In this document: positions 9,209-20,971 of the stretch, piece after piece | Layout of the letters: each line of letters starts with the position of its first letter | Position numbering within the stretch: position 1 is the stretch's first letter | Source of the DNA: a bacterium | GTDB lineage: Bacteria > Zhuqueibacterota > Zhuqueibacteria > Zhuqueibacterales > Geothermadaptataceae | Assembly: GCA_024275575.1 (NCBI GenBank) | Contig: JAJRYV010000076.1 | Coordinates: 78,218 to 142,217, forward strand | Direction of reading: 5' to 3' | Length of the DNA: 64,000 bases | Translations under genes and position numbers: made by a program | The notes under the pieces: generated by a model | What the model saw: the letters and a program-made list of their open reading frames with translations, nothing else | Told to the model about the DNA's origin: nothing | Databases searched by the model: none

Positions 9209-9427
9209 ATGGGGCAACTCCCCTATATGGACCTTGGATTACGTTTTGCTTTTTCAATCCTCTTTGGATTGGGGATTGGCTACTGGCTGGATAACAAGCT
9301 GGAGCTTTCCCCGTTATTCATGATCATCGGGCTGATCTACGGCTCGGTAACTGGTTTCGTGATGTTGTACAGGACGGTATATCCACCGAAAGATCAAAAC
9401 AGATCAGAAGAAGAAAAGGATGTCTGA
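9209..9427 (+). CDS. atpZ: AtpZ-type small membrane protein of F1Fo ATP synthase
   Basis: A 72-residue protein with two predicted membrane hairpin helices (about 8-25 and 33-52, with LGIGYWLDNKLELSPLFMIIG) and a charged tail. This matches the AtpZ/AtpI-like proteins found at the head of atp operons, which form a hetero-oligomer with AtpI and have been linked to cation handling or ATP synthase assembly. It overlaps atpI by 8 bases. The start at 9209 is preferred because the ATG five bases earlier is in another frame. Confidence 0.8.
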   Translation: MGQLPYMDLGLRFAFSILFGLGIGYWLDNKLELSPLFMIIGLIYGSVTGFVMLYRTVYPPKDQNRSEEEKDV

Positions 9428-9812
9428 ATTCTACCGGTTTCTCACAAAAATCCTGCTCTATAGCGTTATTTTTTTGCTTCTGGTCGCCTGGCCTGTGCAG
9501 ATTTATCTGGGCCAGATCTCATTCTGGTCTGTATTATCAGGCGGCATGGTTGGTATTTTTAATATAATTCTGGCTTATGTTTTCAATCAGCGCGCGCTCA
9601 ACAAACAGGGTACGGATTTGATGAAAACCCTGCTCATGGGCATGGGAATTCGTCTGCTCGTGGTCGCCATAACAGCAATAATTGTAGTTAAGTTAACACA
9701 ACTAAAGATAATCGAATTCCTGGCCGCTTTACTGATATATTATATATTCCTGCAGTGGTTTGAAATTCGCTTTATTCAAAAAAACCTTCTATTGAGTGGA
9801 AAACAAAAATGA
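9420..9812 (+). CDS. atpI: ATP synthase protein I (AtpI), c-ring assembly factor
   Basis: A 130-residue integral membrane protein with four predicted helices (about 10-28, 34-54, 72-92 and 97-115) and a basic C-terminus. Its size, topology and place between atpZ and atpB match the ATP-synt_I family, which helps c-ring assembly. The stop overlaps the atpB start in an ATGA junction, which implies coupled translation. Sequence similarity in this family is weak, so position carries much of the call. Confidence 0.75.
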   Translation: MSEFYRFLTKILLYSVIFLLLVAWPVQIYLGQISFWSVLSGGMVGIFNIILAYVFNQRALNKQGTDLMKTLLMGMGIRLLVVAITAIIVVKLTQLKIIEFLAALLIYYIFLQWFEIRFIQKNLLLSGKQK

Positions 9813-10621
9813 TATTGGCTTACAATCTTTTGTCGATGATTTTGCCAACAGATCCCTCGGAGCAACACGGTGGCGGCGGTGATGAACTCATGCATCATGT
9901 TCTCGATCATGACGTCGTGCATCTGCCTACAGTTTTGGGTATCGATTTGACTATATCCTATCATACGATCATGATGTGGATCGCTTCCGCCCTTTTGTTG
10001 ATTTTTCTCACCCCTTTATTTCGTAAAAAGCAAATCGTTCCCCATGGCCGTTTTGCCCATACAATCGAAGCGATTGTCGAGTTTTTACGCCAGGATATCA
10101 TTTATAATTACATAGGCAAAGAAGGTAAAAAATTCGAAAAATACCTGCTCACTGTTTTCTTTTTCATCCTGATGAATAATCTCATGGGGCTGGTTCCTGC
10201 AGGCGCCGCCGCCACCAGCGATATCTCCGTCACCGTAACATTAACTTTGCTGACGCTTTCGACGATTCTCGGCGCCGGCATGCGCCACAACGGTTTATTT
10301 GGTTACTGGAAGGGACTCATTCCCGGAGGCGTTCCCGGCTGGCTTGTTCCGGTATTGTTTCCCATTGAAATCTTAGGTTTGATCGCCAAGCATTTTGCCC
10401 TGGCGATGCGACTTTTTGCAAATATGACCGCCGGCCATATTACGATTTTATCGTTGATCGGCCTGGTCTTTACTTTTAAAAGTTACTACATCGCACCTGC
10501 GCCGGTGATCGTCGCAGCGACCATCGGAGTGCTCGAGGTACTCGTGGCTTTTTTACAAGCCTATATTTTTACTTTGCTTTCCGGCGTTTTTATTGGCGCC
10601 GCCGTACATCAAGATCATTAA
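9809..10621 (+). CDS. atpB: F1Fo ATP synthase subunit a
   Basis: Subunit a forms the ion half-channels beside the c-ring. The 270-residue protein has about six membrane spans. It contains the essential Arg in the conserved helix HFALAMRLFANMTAGHI, the family signature FFFILMNNLMGLVP, and a C-terminal helix with LEVLVAFLQAYIFTLLSGVF. The N-terminus carries an unusual short His/Asp-rich segment (HGGGGDELMHHVLDHDVVH, about 20-38) before the first helix, probably on the periplasmic side. This type of His-rich loop also occurs in FCB-group homologues. Confidence 0.95.
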   Translation: MILAYNLLSMILPTDPSEQHGGGGDELMHHVLDHDVVHLPTVLGIDLTISYHTIMMWIASALLLIFLTPLFRKKQIVPHGRFAHTIEAIVEFLRQDIIYNYIGKEGKKFEKYLLTVFFFILMNNLMGLVPAGAAATSDISVTVTLTLLTLSTILGAGMRHNGLFGYWKGLIPGGVPGWLVPVLFPIEILGLIAKHFALAMRLFANMTAGHITILSLIGLVFTFKSYYIAPAPVIVAATIGVLEVLVAFLQAYIFTLLSGVFIGAAVHQDH

Positions 10622-10675
10622 TTGGTAAACAAATATACAAACCACAACTTAAATACTCTGATTTGAGGAGGATTC

Positions 10676-10903
10676 ATGGAATCTGTCGCATTAGCTTATT
10701 TGGCAGCAGGACTTGGAGCTGCTGGTGCTGTAATTGGTGCAGGCCTGGGAATTAGTCGTCTTGCCGCTGCAGCAATGGAAGGTATCGCTCGCCAGCCTGA
10801 AGCAGCCAATGATATTCGTGGAGCTATGATTCTGACCGCAGCGCTCATCGAAGGTGTTGCTGTTATCGCTCTTGTTGTCTGTCTCATGTTAACCATTAAA
10901 TAA
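10676..10903 (+). CDS. atpE: F1Fo ATP synthase subunit c
   Basis: A 75-residue hairpin of two helices with the polar loop ARQPEA (38-43). The ion-binding carboxylate is Glu59 in ALIEGVAV. The positions that coordinate sodium in Na+-type c subunits are not conserved: the Gln in helix 1 is Ile26, and the Ser/Thr after the Glu is Gly60-Val61. Proton coupling is therefore the likely mode (inference by alignment to the Ilyobacter c subunit from memory). A very strong Shine-Dalgarno (GAGGAGGA) precedes the ATG, in keeping with the many c copies needed per complex. Confidence 0.95.
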   Translation: MESVALAYLAAGLGAAGAVIGAGLGISRLAAAAMEGIARQPEAANDIRGAMILTAALIEGVAVIALVVCLMLTIK

Positions 10904-10914
10904 CGGCGTCCGAA

Positions 10915-11409
10915 ATGGATCTATTAACTCCGGATACAGGACTGATGTTCTGGACGGTCATCACTTTTGCTATTCTTTATTTTGTTCTTGGAAAATTCGT
11001 CTGGAAACCGGTTGGCGAAGTGCTCGACGAAAGAGAAACCCGGCTGAAGAATTCTCTTGCGAAAGCTGAGGAAGCACAAAAAAGCGCAGAGGAAGCCCTT
11101 GTGAAAAATAAAGAAATGCTGGAAAATGCGCGCGCTGAGGTGCAAGGTTTGATTAGCAAAGGCAAAAAAACCGCTGAATCCGTGCGTGAAGAAATCATGA
11201 CAGAAGCACGTAATGAAGCGGCAGCTTTGATCGAACGCGCCCGCAAAGAGGTGAGGCTGGAGCAGGACAAAGCTTTGGATGAAATCCGCAAACTCGCTGT
11301 TGAACTTTCCATTAGCGCAACACAGAAAGTGATCGGTAAAGCGTTGTCGGATAAAGAACATCAGCAGTTGGTTAATCAGTCCTTTAAGGATTTAGGAGAG
11401 CTGAATTGA
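10915..11409 (+). CDS. atpF: F1Fo ATP synthase subunit b
   Basis: Subunit b is the peripheral stalk that links Fo to F1. The 164-residue protein has one N-terminal membrane helix (about 10-28, FWTVITFAILYFVLGKFVW). A long charged coiled coil rich in Ala, Glu and Lys follows (about 35-150). Only one b-type gene is present, so the stalk is probably a homodimer. Its last codons overlap the TTG start of atpH. Confidence 0.93.
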   Translation: MDLLTPDTGLMFWTVITFAILYFVLGKFVWKPVGEVLDERETRLKNSLAKAEEAQKSAEEALVKNKEMLENARAEVQGLISKGKKTAESVREEIMTEARNEAAALIERARKEVRLEQDKALDEIRKLAVELSISATQKVIGKALSDKEHQQLVNQSFKDLGELN

Positions 11410-11948
11410 AAGCAGTTGTACTGGCCCGGCGCTACGCAAAAGCATTGTTTGAGCTCGCAATTGAAAAGCAAATCATCGATCAGGTTGCCGGAGAAGTTAA
11501 ATCATTCGCGGCAGCCTTTGAGACAAATCCACAATTCCGTCATTTTTTTCTTTCCCCGGAACAGGGTGTCAGGCAAAAAATCGTGGTCGTGGAAAAGGGG
11601 TTGAAAAAGAAATGCTCAGATCTTTTTATCCGCTTTTATGTTTTTTTGCTGGAAAAAAGAAGGCAAAATATCTTTGCCGAAATCGCGGAAGAATTTGTCC
11701 GGCTTTACGATGACCATTGCAATCGCATTCGCGCGCTTGCTATTTCAGCTCAGGCGATCAATAAAAGTGAAATACAACGCCTGAAAACTGATCTGGCGCA
11801 ACAGTTCAATGCTGATTTTGAGCTTGAAAACAAAGTTGATGCCTCCATTCTCGGCGGGTTGATCCTGCAGCTTGGCGGCAAAATTTATGATAACAGCCTG
11901 AGCAATCACCTGAAACAACTGGAAAAACGGTTGCTCGCTGAAGCTTAG
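11406..11948 (+). CDS. atpH: F1Fo ATP synthase subunit delta
   Basis: Delta caps F1 and joins it to subunit b. The 180-residue protein starts with the family pattern ARRYAKALFELAIE (7-20). Its C-terminal section carries the OSCP/delta signature VDASILGGLILQLGGKIYDNS (about 146-166). The start codon is TTG in a TTGA overlap with the atpF stop, so it is probably translated by re-initiation. Confidence 0.93.
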   Translation: MKAVVLARRYAKALFELAIEKQIIDQVAGEVKSFAAAFETNPQFRHFFLSPEQGVRQKIVVVEKGLKKKCSDLFIRFYVFLLEKRRQNIFAEIAEEFVRLYDDHCNRIRALAISAQAINKSEIQRLKTDLAQQFNADFELENKVDASILGGLILQLGGKIYDNSLSNHLKQLEKRLLAEA

Positions 11949-11949
11949 C

Positions 11950-11984
11950 AAAATCATTTTAAATAATCTCTCAAAAATGATTTT
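11950..11984 (+). other. Inverted repeat between atpH and atpA
   Basis: AAAATCATTTT (11950-11960) and AAAATGATTTT (11974-11984) form an 11-base-pair AT-rich stem with a 13-base loop in the only sizeable gap (97 bases) of the F1 genes. It could be an mRNA processing or stability element that sets subunit ratios. No terminator U-run follows immediately. Confidence 0.35.
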
Positions 11985-11988
11985 CTGA

Positions 11989-13557
<1,569 letters not shown>

Positions 13558-13559
13558 AA

Positions 13560-14426
13560 GTGGCTACGCTCAGGGATATTCGTCGCCGGATCACTTCGGT
13601 GGCGAAAACACAGCAAATAACCAAAGCGATGAAAATGGTTGCCGCTGCGAAATTGCGCCGGGCGCAGGAACGGGTTGAGCAAGCCCGGCCCTATGCCCGC
13701 GGCGTGGCAGATGTTTTAGCCCGGGTGTCAGCCAATGTCGATGTTGAGCTCAATCCTTTTTTTCAGGAGAGAGATGCGGTTAAAAACATCATCTATATTA
13801 TCGTTTCGGCTGATCGCGGCTTTTGCGGTGGTTTTAATTCCAGCATTTTTAAAGAAGCGCAGAAAGTGATCGACCAGGATATGGCGAATGGCCTGTCGGT
13901 TCAAATAGTCGCAGCCGGAAAAAAGGGCGCTGATTATTTTACCCGGCGGAAATATCCGGTTGTGAAAAGCTACAGGCAATTGTTTAAAAATCTGAAACTC
14001 GAAGATGCTCTGGAGATTTCCCGTGCGGTGCAACAGAGCTTTTTAAACTCTCAGGCCGATATGGTGAAAATTTTCTACACTACTGCTGTTTCCGCCATCA
14101 AAACGGAAATCCATCTAAAACAGGTTCTGCCGATACGGGCTGAAGATAAATCCACGGCTCAAAGTGATGGAGATTATCTTTTTGAACCCGGCCCGGTGGA
14201 AATGCTTAATTCTCTTTGCCCCAGCGCAGTGAATATTCAAATATGGCAAGCGTTGCTCGAATCTTATGCAGCAGAAGAGGGTGCGAGAATGGTCGCGATG
14301 GAATCGGCGACAGACGCAGCGCAGGAAATGATCGATTCCTTAACTTTACATTATAACAAAGCACGCCAGGCAGCGATTACAAGTGAAATCAGTGAAATTG
14401 TCGGTGGTGCAGAAGCGCTAAAATAA
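13560..14426 (+). CDS. atpG: F1Fo ATP synthase subunit gamma
   Basis: The rotor shaft of F1, 288 residues. Conserved ends are RDIRRRITSVAKTQQITKAM at the N-terminus and YNKARQAAITSEISEIVGGA at the C-terminus. The mid-region SADRGFCGGFN is also typical. The start is GTG at 13560, directly after the atpA stop; the upstream GAGG lies within the atpA end. Confidence 0.97.
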   Translation: MATLRDIRRRITSVAKTQQITKAMKMVAAAKLRRAQERVEQARPYARGVADVLARVSANVDVELNPFFQERDAVKNIIYIIVSADRGFCGGFNSSIFKEAQKVIDQDMANGLSVQIVAAGKKGADYFTRRKYPVVKSYRQLFKNLKLEDALEISRAVQQSFLNSQADMVKIFYTTAVSAIKTEIHLKQVLPIRAEDKSTAQSDGDYLFEPGPVEMLNSLCPSAVNIQIWQALLESYAAEEGARMVAMESATDAAQEMIDSLTLHYNKARQAAITSEISEIVGGAEALK

Positions 14427-14445
14427 TAACGAATGATTTTACTAA

Positions 14446-15849
<1,404 letters not shown>

Positions 15850-15877
15850 CGGACTCATTTCAATAGAATAGAAGCTC

Positions 15878-16288
15878 ATGGCAGAAAAAAATATTCGATT
15901 AGAAATAATAACCCCGACGAGCAAGCTCTTCAGCGGTGAGGTCGATTCTTTTGTCGCTCCGGGCGCTGAGGGGTATTTTGGTGTTTTGCCGGGGCACGCG
16001 CCTTATGTCGTCGCTTTGCGAATTGGTGAAATCACCTACGAAAGCGCAGCCGGCAATGGGCGATTCGCCACAACCGGCGGTTTTGCCGAAGTGCTGCCGG
16101 ATAAAGTCACCGTACTGGCGGAAACCGCTGAAGCAGCCGGTGCAATCGATGTTGCACGGGTGGAGCAAGCCATCTCGCGGGCACAAAAACGCCTCGCAGA
16201 AGGGCGAAAACAATGGGATATCAATAGAGCCCAGGGCGCCCTGGCGAGAGCTTTCAACCGCATGGCAACTGCAAAAAAGAAAATATGA
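15878..16288 (+). CDS. atpC: F1Fo ATP synthase subunit epsilon
   Basis: Epsilon is the small rotor-bound regulator of F1. The 136-residue protein has the N-terminal beta sandwich (IRLEIITPTSKLFSGEVDSF, PGAEGYFGVLPGHAP) and a C-terminal helical hairpin (about 90-136) with the alanine-rich inhibitory type of sequence. It is the last gene of the operon and is followed by a terminator 6 bases after its stop. Confidence 0.95.
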   Translation: MAEKNIRLEIITPTSKLFSGEVDSFVAPGAEGYFGVLPGHAPYVVALRIGEITYESAAGNGRFATTGGFAEVLPDKVTVLAETAEAAGAIDVARVEQAISRAQKRLAEGRKQWDINRAQGALARAFNRMATAKKKI

Positions 16289-16294
16289 TTTGAG

Positions 16295-16327
16295 AAAGCC
16301 TTTTAGTTTTAAAAGGCTTTTCTTTTT
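16295..16327 (+). terminator. Rho-independent terminator of the atp operon
   Basis: AAAGCCTTTT (16295-16304) pairs perfectly with AAAAGGCTTT (16311-16320) around a 6-base loop, followed by TCTTTTT. It ends the M23-bactofilin-atp transcript. Confidence 0.9.
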
Positions 16328-16497
16328 CGATCAAATCTTCAAAACCCTTCTGTAATAACTCCTGTCTGCAGGTACACTATATTAATCGTTTGCCTGGTTT
16401 CAATGATGAATTCCCTGCTTTTTTGAAACCGTAAAACCAGTTTTGTTCTCCATTTGTTTTGTTTTTTATATTCCTTTTAGCCGGAATTATTTACCGC

Positions 16498-19400
16498 ATG
16501 AAATTTCAACAAATTAAACCTTTTTTAAAACTGCTATGGATTTGTTTCTGCGTTTTAAGTCTGGATGTTGCGGTCGCCCGGCAAAAGGCACCCGGGCCTA
16601 AAGTGCTGAAGGATAAGAACGACAAACTCATACAAATTGTCGATAATCTCAAAAATACGGCGAAACAAAGTGAAAACCCGGATCACCTGTTGTTTTATAT
16701 GGCAGATTATTATTTGCGACAAGATAAAATAAATATCTCCGATTCCAGCCAGGTTGACCCTTCGCAAAATTTGGCTATCGCACAAAAACTCCTGTTAAAG
16801 ATCATCACCGATTTTCCCGATGGGCAATTCGCCGATGATGCGGTTTATACTCTGGCTTATTTAATGGAGAAACGCAGCAGGAAAGAAGCACGCCAAAAGT
16901 ATCTTGAATTGTTAAAACGTTATCCCGCCAGTATGTATAAAGCTCATGTATTCCTGCGCCTCGGTGAATTGGCGATGCAACAGGGCAATAGCGTACAAGC
17001 GTTGCAATACTTTCAAAACAGTCTTACCTCCGCTCCGGAAAATGTCAAGTTGCAGGCATTATTTCAAGCCGGCATCTGCCGGCTTATGCAAAATGCACCT
17101 GACGCTGCCGCCCGTGATTTTATCCGCTTTCTAATTTTGGCCGAAGAAACCCGCCTGCCTGCAGCGTTTTCAGTATTGAATTTAAAGCAACAGGCGAGTT
17201 CATTGCTGGCGGATTGTTTTCTCAAATCAGGTGGGATCAGTGCAGCGGATTATTTGCTGAATCGTTTAAATCAACCGGTCTGGGGCGGCGAGTTTCTCTG
17301 GCGCCTTGCAGCCAAATACTTGCACGCCGACAACAACGGACAGTTAGCGTTGAAAGCTTATGATTTGTTATTGCTGCGCTTTCCAGAGTTCGAACAAATT
17401 GAAATAGCCCGCATAAACCGCATTGCTGTTCTGCTGCAAACAGGGAATATCGAGAGCGCCTTTTTTGCGCTTAATAAGTTCGTGAGCGTTTCCCGATCGC
17501 CGCTTCTTCAGCAGAAGGCGGTTGCACCTGTCGGGGAAAACTTGTTAGCAGAGAAAATTGAAAATCTCTGGCATCAGGCGCTCGATAAATTGCTGGAACT
17601 CGCCAAAAAAAGCCATGATGCAACCCAATATCAAAAGTTTATTGTTGAGGCAGATAATTTTCTCAGCTATTTTGAAACTGTACCACGTTCCGTGCTTGTG
17701 CATTGGAACAGGGCGCTGGCTCTCGATAGAATTCTCAAAAAAAAGGACGCTGCCTTCTCTGCTTATTTGCAAATGTCCATCTTGTTTCCGCAACATGAGC
17801 TCAGCCGGCAGGCAGCGGAATATACAATTTCCCTGGCTGAAATCGCAATGAGCACTTCCCAGTCTCCATTGTTTGTGAAAAAGTTCAACAGCTCACTTGT
17901 TGACAACCCGGCAGCTGCGGTTTATATCGATGCACCCGTTTACAGCAGCGGCGAACGAAAGTTTCTCTCGGCCGTTGAGAATTATGCCCGGCTTTTCCCC
18001 GGCGAAAACGAGACGGCAGAATATTTGTTTGCCGCGGCAAATCTCTGTTTTCAGCATCGTGATTTTCAAAAAGCAATTGCGTTATTCGAAGCGTTTTTGC
18101 AGCAATTTCCACAGCACAAAAAAGCTGCTTTGGCCAGTTACAAGAACTTGCAGAGTTATTTTTCATCACACGATTATGGCAGAGCAAAATCAAGTGCGCA
18201 ACAACTTGCGATCACTGGCAATGTGAGAATTCGCCGGGCGGCGATGCGTTACAGTGAAGAAATTGATAAGCTGCAGCAGGCATCAGCACAGATCGTATCA
18301 TGGCGCACCGATGCTGGAATTTCGCAGCGTGGGGCGCTTGTGCTCTATCTGGCCGGCGTAAAAATGATGCAGGTAAAACAATATGACGATGCCCGGAAAA
18401 CTTATCAAAAATTACTAGCAACAATCCCTGATTTTCGTTACCGGGAGAGCTGCTTGCATTATTTGGCGGCAGCTTGTTTTCACCTTGGCGATTTTACCGG
18501 GGCTGCACAATATTTTCAACAATTGGCTGCTGTCGATACCATCGAAGTTCAGAAAAAAAACAACTTGTTCCGGGCTGCACAACTTTATCAGGTGGCGCGA
18601 AATTACCCTGCTCAGCTTGCTGTTTATGAGAAATTTCTCGATGTTTTCCCTCATACTGCGGAATCGGAAAATGTGCTGTATGAGATGGCGTTGCTCAGTG
18701 AAAAAAACGGCGACATGGATGCAGCAATTCAAATAAAAGCTGAATACTACCAACAATATCCCAACTCTCGACGCCATATTGCTTACTTGCTGTGTTCCGT
18801 CGATAGTTTGCGGCAACAGGGAAATCTCCAGACTGCACAACAAAGATTGCAGCGATCCCTCGAATTAATTCGTCAGGCGGGTGACGGATATCATGATCTG
18901 AGGGCGGAGGTTTTGTTCCTGCTGAGTGAAATAAAATTGGAAAAATTTCTCTCTAATGAATTTAGGAAAAATAACACTGAGGGAAATATTGACAGCAAAC
19001 CGCAACAAAAGATACTGCAGGAATTGGTTCGGAATTATACTGAAATCAGAAATATGCATTCTTCGTATGCAAGGGAAGCACAGTATAGAATTGCTTTCTG
19101 TTATGAAAAATACGCGGACGGCTTCAACGAGATGAGCCGGCAGATTTTTTCTGAAAAAGAGCCGGTTAATCGATTGCCTGAAAAGAAAAATCTGGCAGAA
19201 AGTTTATACCAGCGCGCAGCAGATGCTTATCTCGGCGTTGCACAAATGGAAATTCCCTCAACCACGCAGAAGAACGATGTCCGTTTTATCCGGCTTTCCG
19301 GGGATGCTGTTAAAAACGCTGTTCTCTGTCTCGCAAAAGCTGCGGATTTGAATTTCAAAATGACGAAATTTCTGCTGGCGTCACCGATTCCTGTTTCCGG

Positions 19401-20598
19401 TGACGAGGTCACTGTGCTGGCTTATGAAAACCAAATGCTCAATAGAATAATTTTGCCGCAAATCGACAAAGCCCTGCGCTTCAGTCATCGTGCATGCAGC
19501 TTAAGCGATTCGCTGCATCTCGGCAATGCAGTGGAGCAACACGCCCAATCCGAACATTTTACCATCCATACCTTTGCGCTTGAATTGCTGCAGCAGCAAA
19601 TGACGAGATTTATGCGCCATTATACACAGACCTGGCTCGATGTTTTTTCTTATGAAGTGCAAGAAGACAAAGCAGTAAATTTTATCGATGAAGATCTGAC
19701 CATTTCTTTAAATGTTTTGAAAGATTTGTATTCACATCCGCAGGTATTATCTTGTGCAAATCAACAAAAGCTGATTCTGAAGAAATATGATTTTTACATG
19801 GGCAGCGTTGAGAAGCTTGATTCATTGTATACTTATGTTTCGCAAGCATTTATTGAACTCAGACAAAGCGGTAATACCCGGCATGAAGCGGTCAATATGG
19901 CGGCAGACCAGCTGTTGGAATTACAGGACTTTCTCATTAAAATATCAGATGCGACACTGCGTCATATTGTGAAAAACGGCTTATCGTCGCAGGAGGTGCA
20001 AAAGCTGCAGGAAAAATTAATAAAACTCTGTCCGCAAAAATATGCACCTATTTTTGGATTTCGCCTGACCGAGAGAAAAATAGTCACCGATGAGAGCTGG
20101 CTGTTACATAGCGCTAAAGAAAGCGAATGTGATCGAGGAATGGGTAGTGAAATATCGATTTTAGCACAACCTGCGACTTCTGTCGCATTCTGGGGTTCGA
20201 ATGCAAAACAGATTCGAACAGATCCGCAACACATCAAACTTGCCCTGACAAATCACTCTGTCGATGGTGGCAAACCATCATCTTGCAAAGGTTTGCCGGT
20301 TGATCATGTGGCTCATTTTCGGAAAACGATCCGCTTGTGTTCCAATCCGTTGCGCGCCATCGCAAAAATTGCCACGGTGCCCCCTTTTACTCTTTTTGTA
20401 AATGGAAAAAAGGTAAAACCTTTCGCTTCAATGCAAGCCGAAGATGATTTGGTCGGTATCGAGTTGACAAATTATTTGCGCAAGGGTAAAAATAGTATAT
20501 GTGTTCATAAAACGATAGCAGCGGCAACGCAGGGCTGGGCGATGTTGCTAACCATTCAGCAGGCTGAAAAATGGCCAGGGTTAAGCCAAAATGAATAA
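16498..20598 (+). CDS. Giant exported TPR-repeat protein of an ExbBD-type envelope system
   Basis: About 1366 residues with a signal peptide (hydrophobic LLWICFCVLSLDVAVA). Most of the protein is helical TPR/Sel1-like repeats (about 45-1000), with recurrent motifs such as FPDGQFADDAVYTLAYLMEK, HDFQKAIALFEAFLQQFPQH and YDDARKTYQKLLATIPDF. The last 180 residues differ: they look like a galactose-binding-like jelly roll, with VAHFRKTIRL, PPFTLFVNGKKV and YLRKGKNSICVH matching the usual FRK, lyvNGk and LkkGkN-I-V pattern. ATG 16498 is chosen because it puts the signal at the very N-terminus; a TTG start at 16459 is possible. It overlaps the next gene by 8 bases. Large TPR proteins accompany Exb/Tol-type motors such as the Myxococcus gliding machinery, so a periplasmic scaffold role is inferred. 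Confidence 0.75.
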   Translation: MKFQQIKPFLKLLWICFCVLSLDVAVARQKAPGPKVLKDKNDKLIQIVDNLKNTAKQSENPDHLLFYMADYYLRQDKINISDSSQVDPSQNLAIAQKLLLKIITDFPDGQFADDAVYTLAYLMEKRSRKEARQKYLELLKRYPASMYKAHVFLRLGELAMQQGNSVQALQYFQNSLTSAPENVKLQALFQAGICRLMQNAPDAAARDFIRFLILAEETRLPAAFSVLNLKQQASSLLADCFLKSGGISAADYLLNRLNQPVWGGEFLWRLAAKYLHADNNGQLALKAYDLLLLRFPEFEQIEIARINRIAVLLQTGNIESAFFALNKFVSVSRSPLLQQKAVAPVGENLLAEKIENLWHQALDKLLELAKKSHDATQYQKFIVEADNFLSYFETVPRSVLVHWNRALALDRILKKKDAAFSAYLQMSILFPQHELSRQAAEYTISLAEIAMSTSQSPLFVKKFNSSLVDNPAAAVYIDAPVYSSGERKFLSAVENYARLFPGENETAEYLFAAANLCFQHRDFQKAIALFEAFLQQFPQHKKAALASYKNLQSYFSSHDYGRAKSSAQQLAITGNVRIRRAAMRYSEEIDKLQQASAQIVSWRTDAGISQRGALVLYLAGVKMMQVKQYDDARKTYQKLLATIPDFRYRESCLHYLAAACFHLGDFTGAAQYFQQLAAVDTIEVQKKNNLFRAAQLYQVARNYPAQLAVYEKFLDVFPHTAESENVLYEMALLSEKNGDMDAAIQIKAEYYQQYPNSRRHIAYLLCSVDSLRQQGNLQTAQQRLQRSLELIRQAGDGYHDLRAEVLFLLSEIKLEKFLSNEFRKNNTEGNIDSKPQQKILQELVRNYTEIRNMHSSYAREAQYRIAFCYEKYADGFNEMSRQIFSEKEPVNRLPEKKNLAESLYQRAADAYLGVAQMEIPSTTQKNDVRFIRLSGDAVKNAVLCLAKAADLNFKMTKFLLASPIPVSGDEVTVLAYENQMLNRIILPQIDKALRFSHRACSLSDSLHLGNAVEQHAQSEHFTIHTFALELLQQQMTRFMRHYTQTWLDVFSYEVQEDKAVNFIDEDLTISLNVLKDLYSHPQVLSCANQQKLILKKYDFYMGSVEKLDSLYTYVSQAFIELRQSGNTRHEAVNMAADQLLELQDFLIKISDATLRHIVKNGLSSQEVQKLQEKLIKLCPQKYAPIFGFRLTERKIVTDESWLLHSAKESECDRGMGSEISILAQPATSVAFWGSNAKQIRTDPQHIKLALTNHSVDGGKPSSCKGLPVDHVAHFRKTIRLCSNPLRAIAKIATVPPFTLFVNGKKVKPFASMQAEDDLVGIELTNYLRKGKNSICVHKTIAAATQGWAMLLTIQQAEKWPGLSQNE

Positions 20599-20971
20599 AA
20601 ATATTATACGATATGTCCTGACATTGCTGCTGGTTTTTTTGTGGCAAACCGATATGCCGGCACAATCGAATGAGGAACAGAAGCCTGGTCTGGTGAAGCG
20701 GGATTCTGTCTCCTCCGGCGAGATTGATCTGGGTGAGATAAGCGTTGAAGTAAATGAAATTAATTATCAGGTACGATTTCCGCGAATACGGGTTAATTAT
20801 GCGCCTGCGCTGTCGAAAAAGGATTCGCTGCTTCTGCAGCGAGCCGGGTATGGCTTTATGCTTAAACGCACTTATTTTGTTCCAGCAGCAGGTTCAGAAA
20901 AACAAGATGTTCAAGCAGGCAAAGCTGCTGGGAATCAAATTAACAACCAGTCGAAAACGGGTAATAAATGA
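20591..20971 (+). CDS. Small exported protein of the ExbBD cluster, unknown function
   Basis: A 126-residue protein with a signal peptide (YVLTLLLVFLWQTDMPA, then Gln as likely first mature residue). A short beta-rich core follows (about 40-95, with GEIDLGEISVEVNEINYQV and FPRIRVNYAP), then a polar Gln/Asn/Lys tail. I recognise no named family. It overlaps the genes on both sides (8 bases upstream, 4 bases downstream), so it belongs to the cluster and is probably a periplasmic or outer-membrane partner of the motor. Confidence 0.7.
   Translation: MNKNIIRYVLTLLLVFLWQTDMPAQSNEEQKPGLVKRDSVSSGEIDLGEISVEVNEINYQVRFPRIRVNYAPALSKKDSLLLQRAGYGFMLKRTYFVPAAGSEKQDVQAGKAAGNQINNQSKTGNK

Noticed and set aside
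16328..16497. Promoter for the TPR-Exb cluster
   Set aside because: TACACT and TATATT-like boxes occur near 16375, but no -35 box at proper spacing is convincing.
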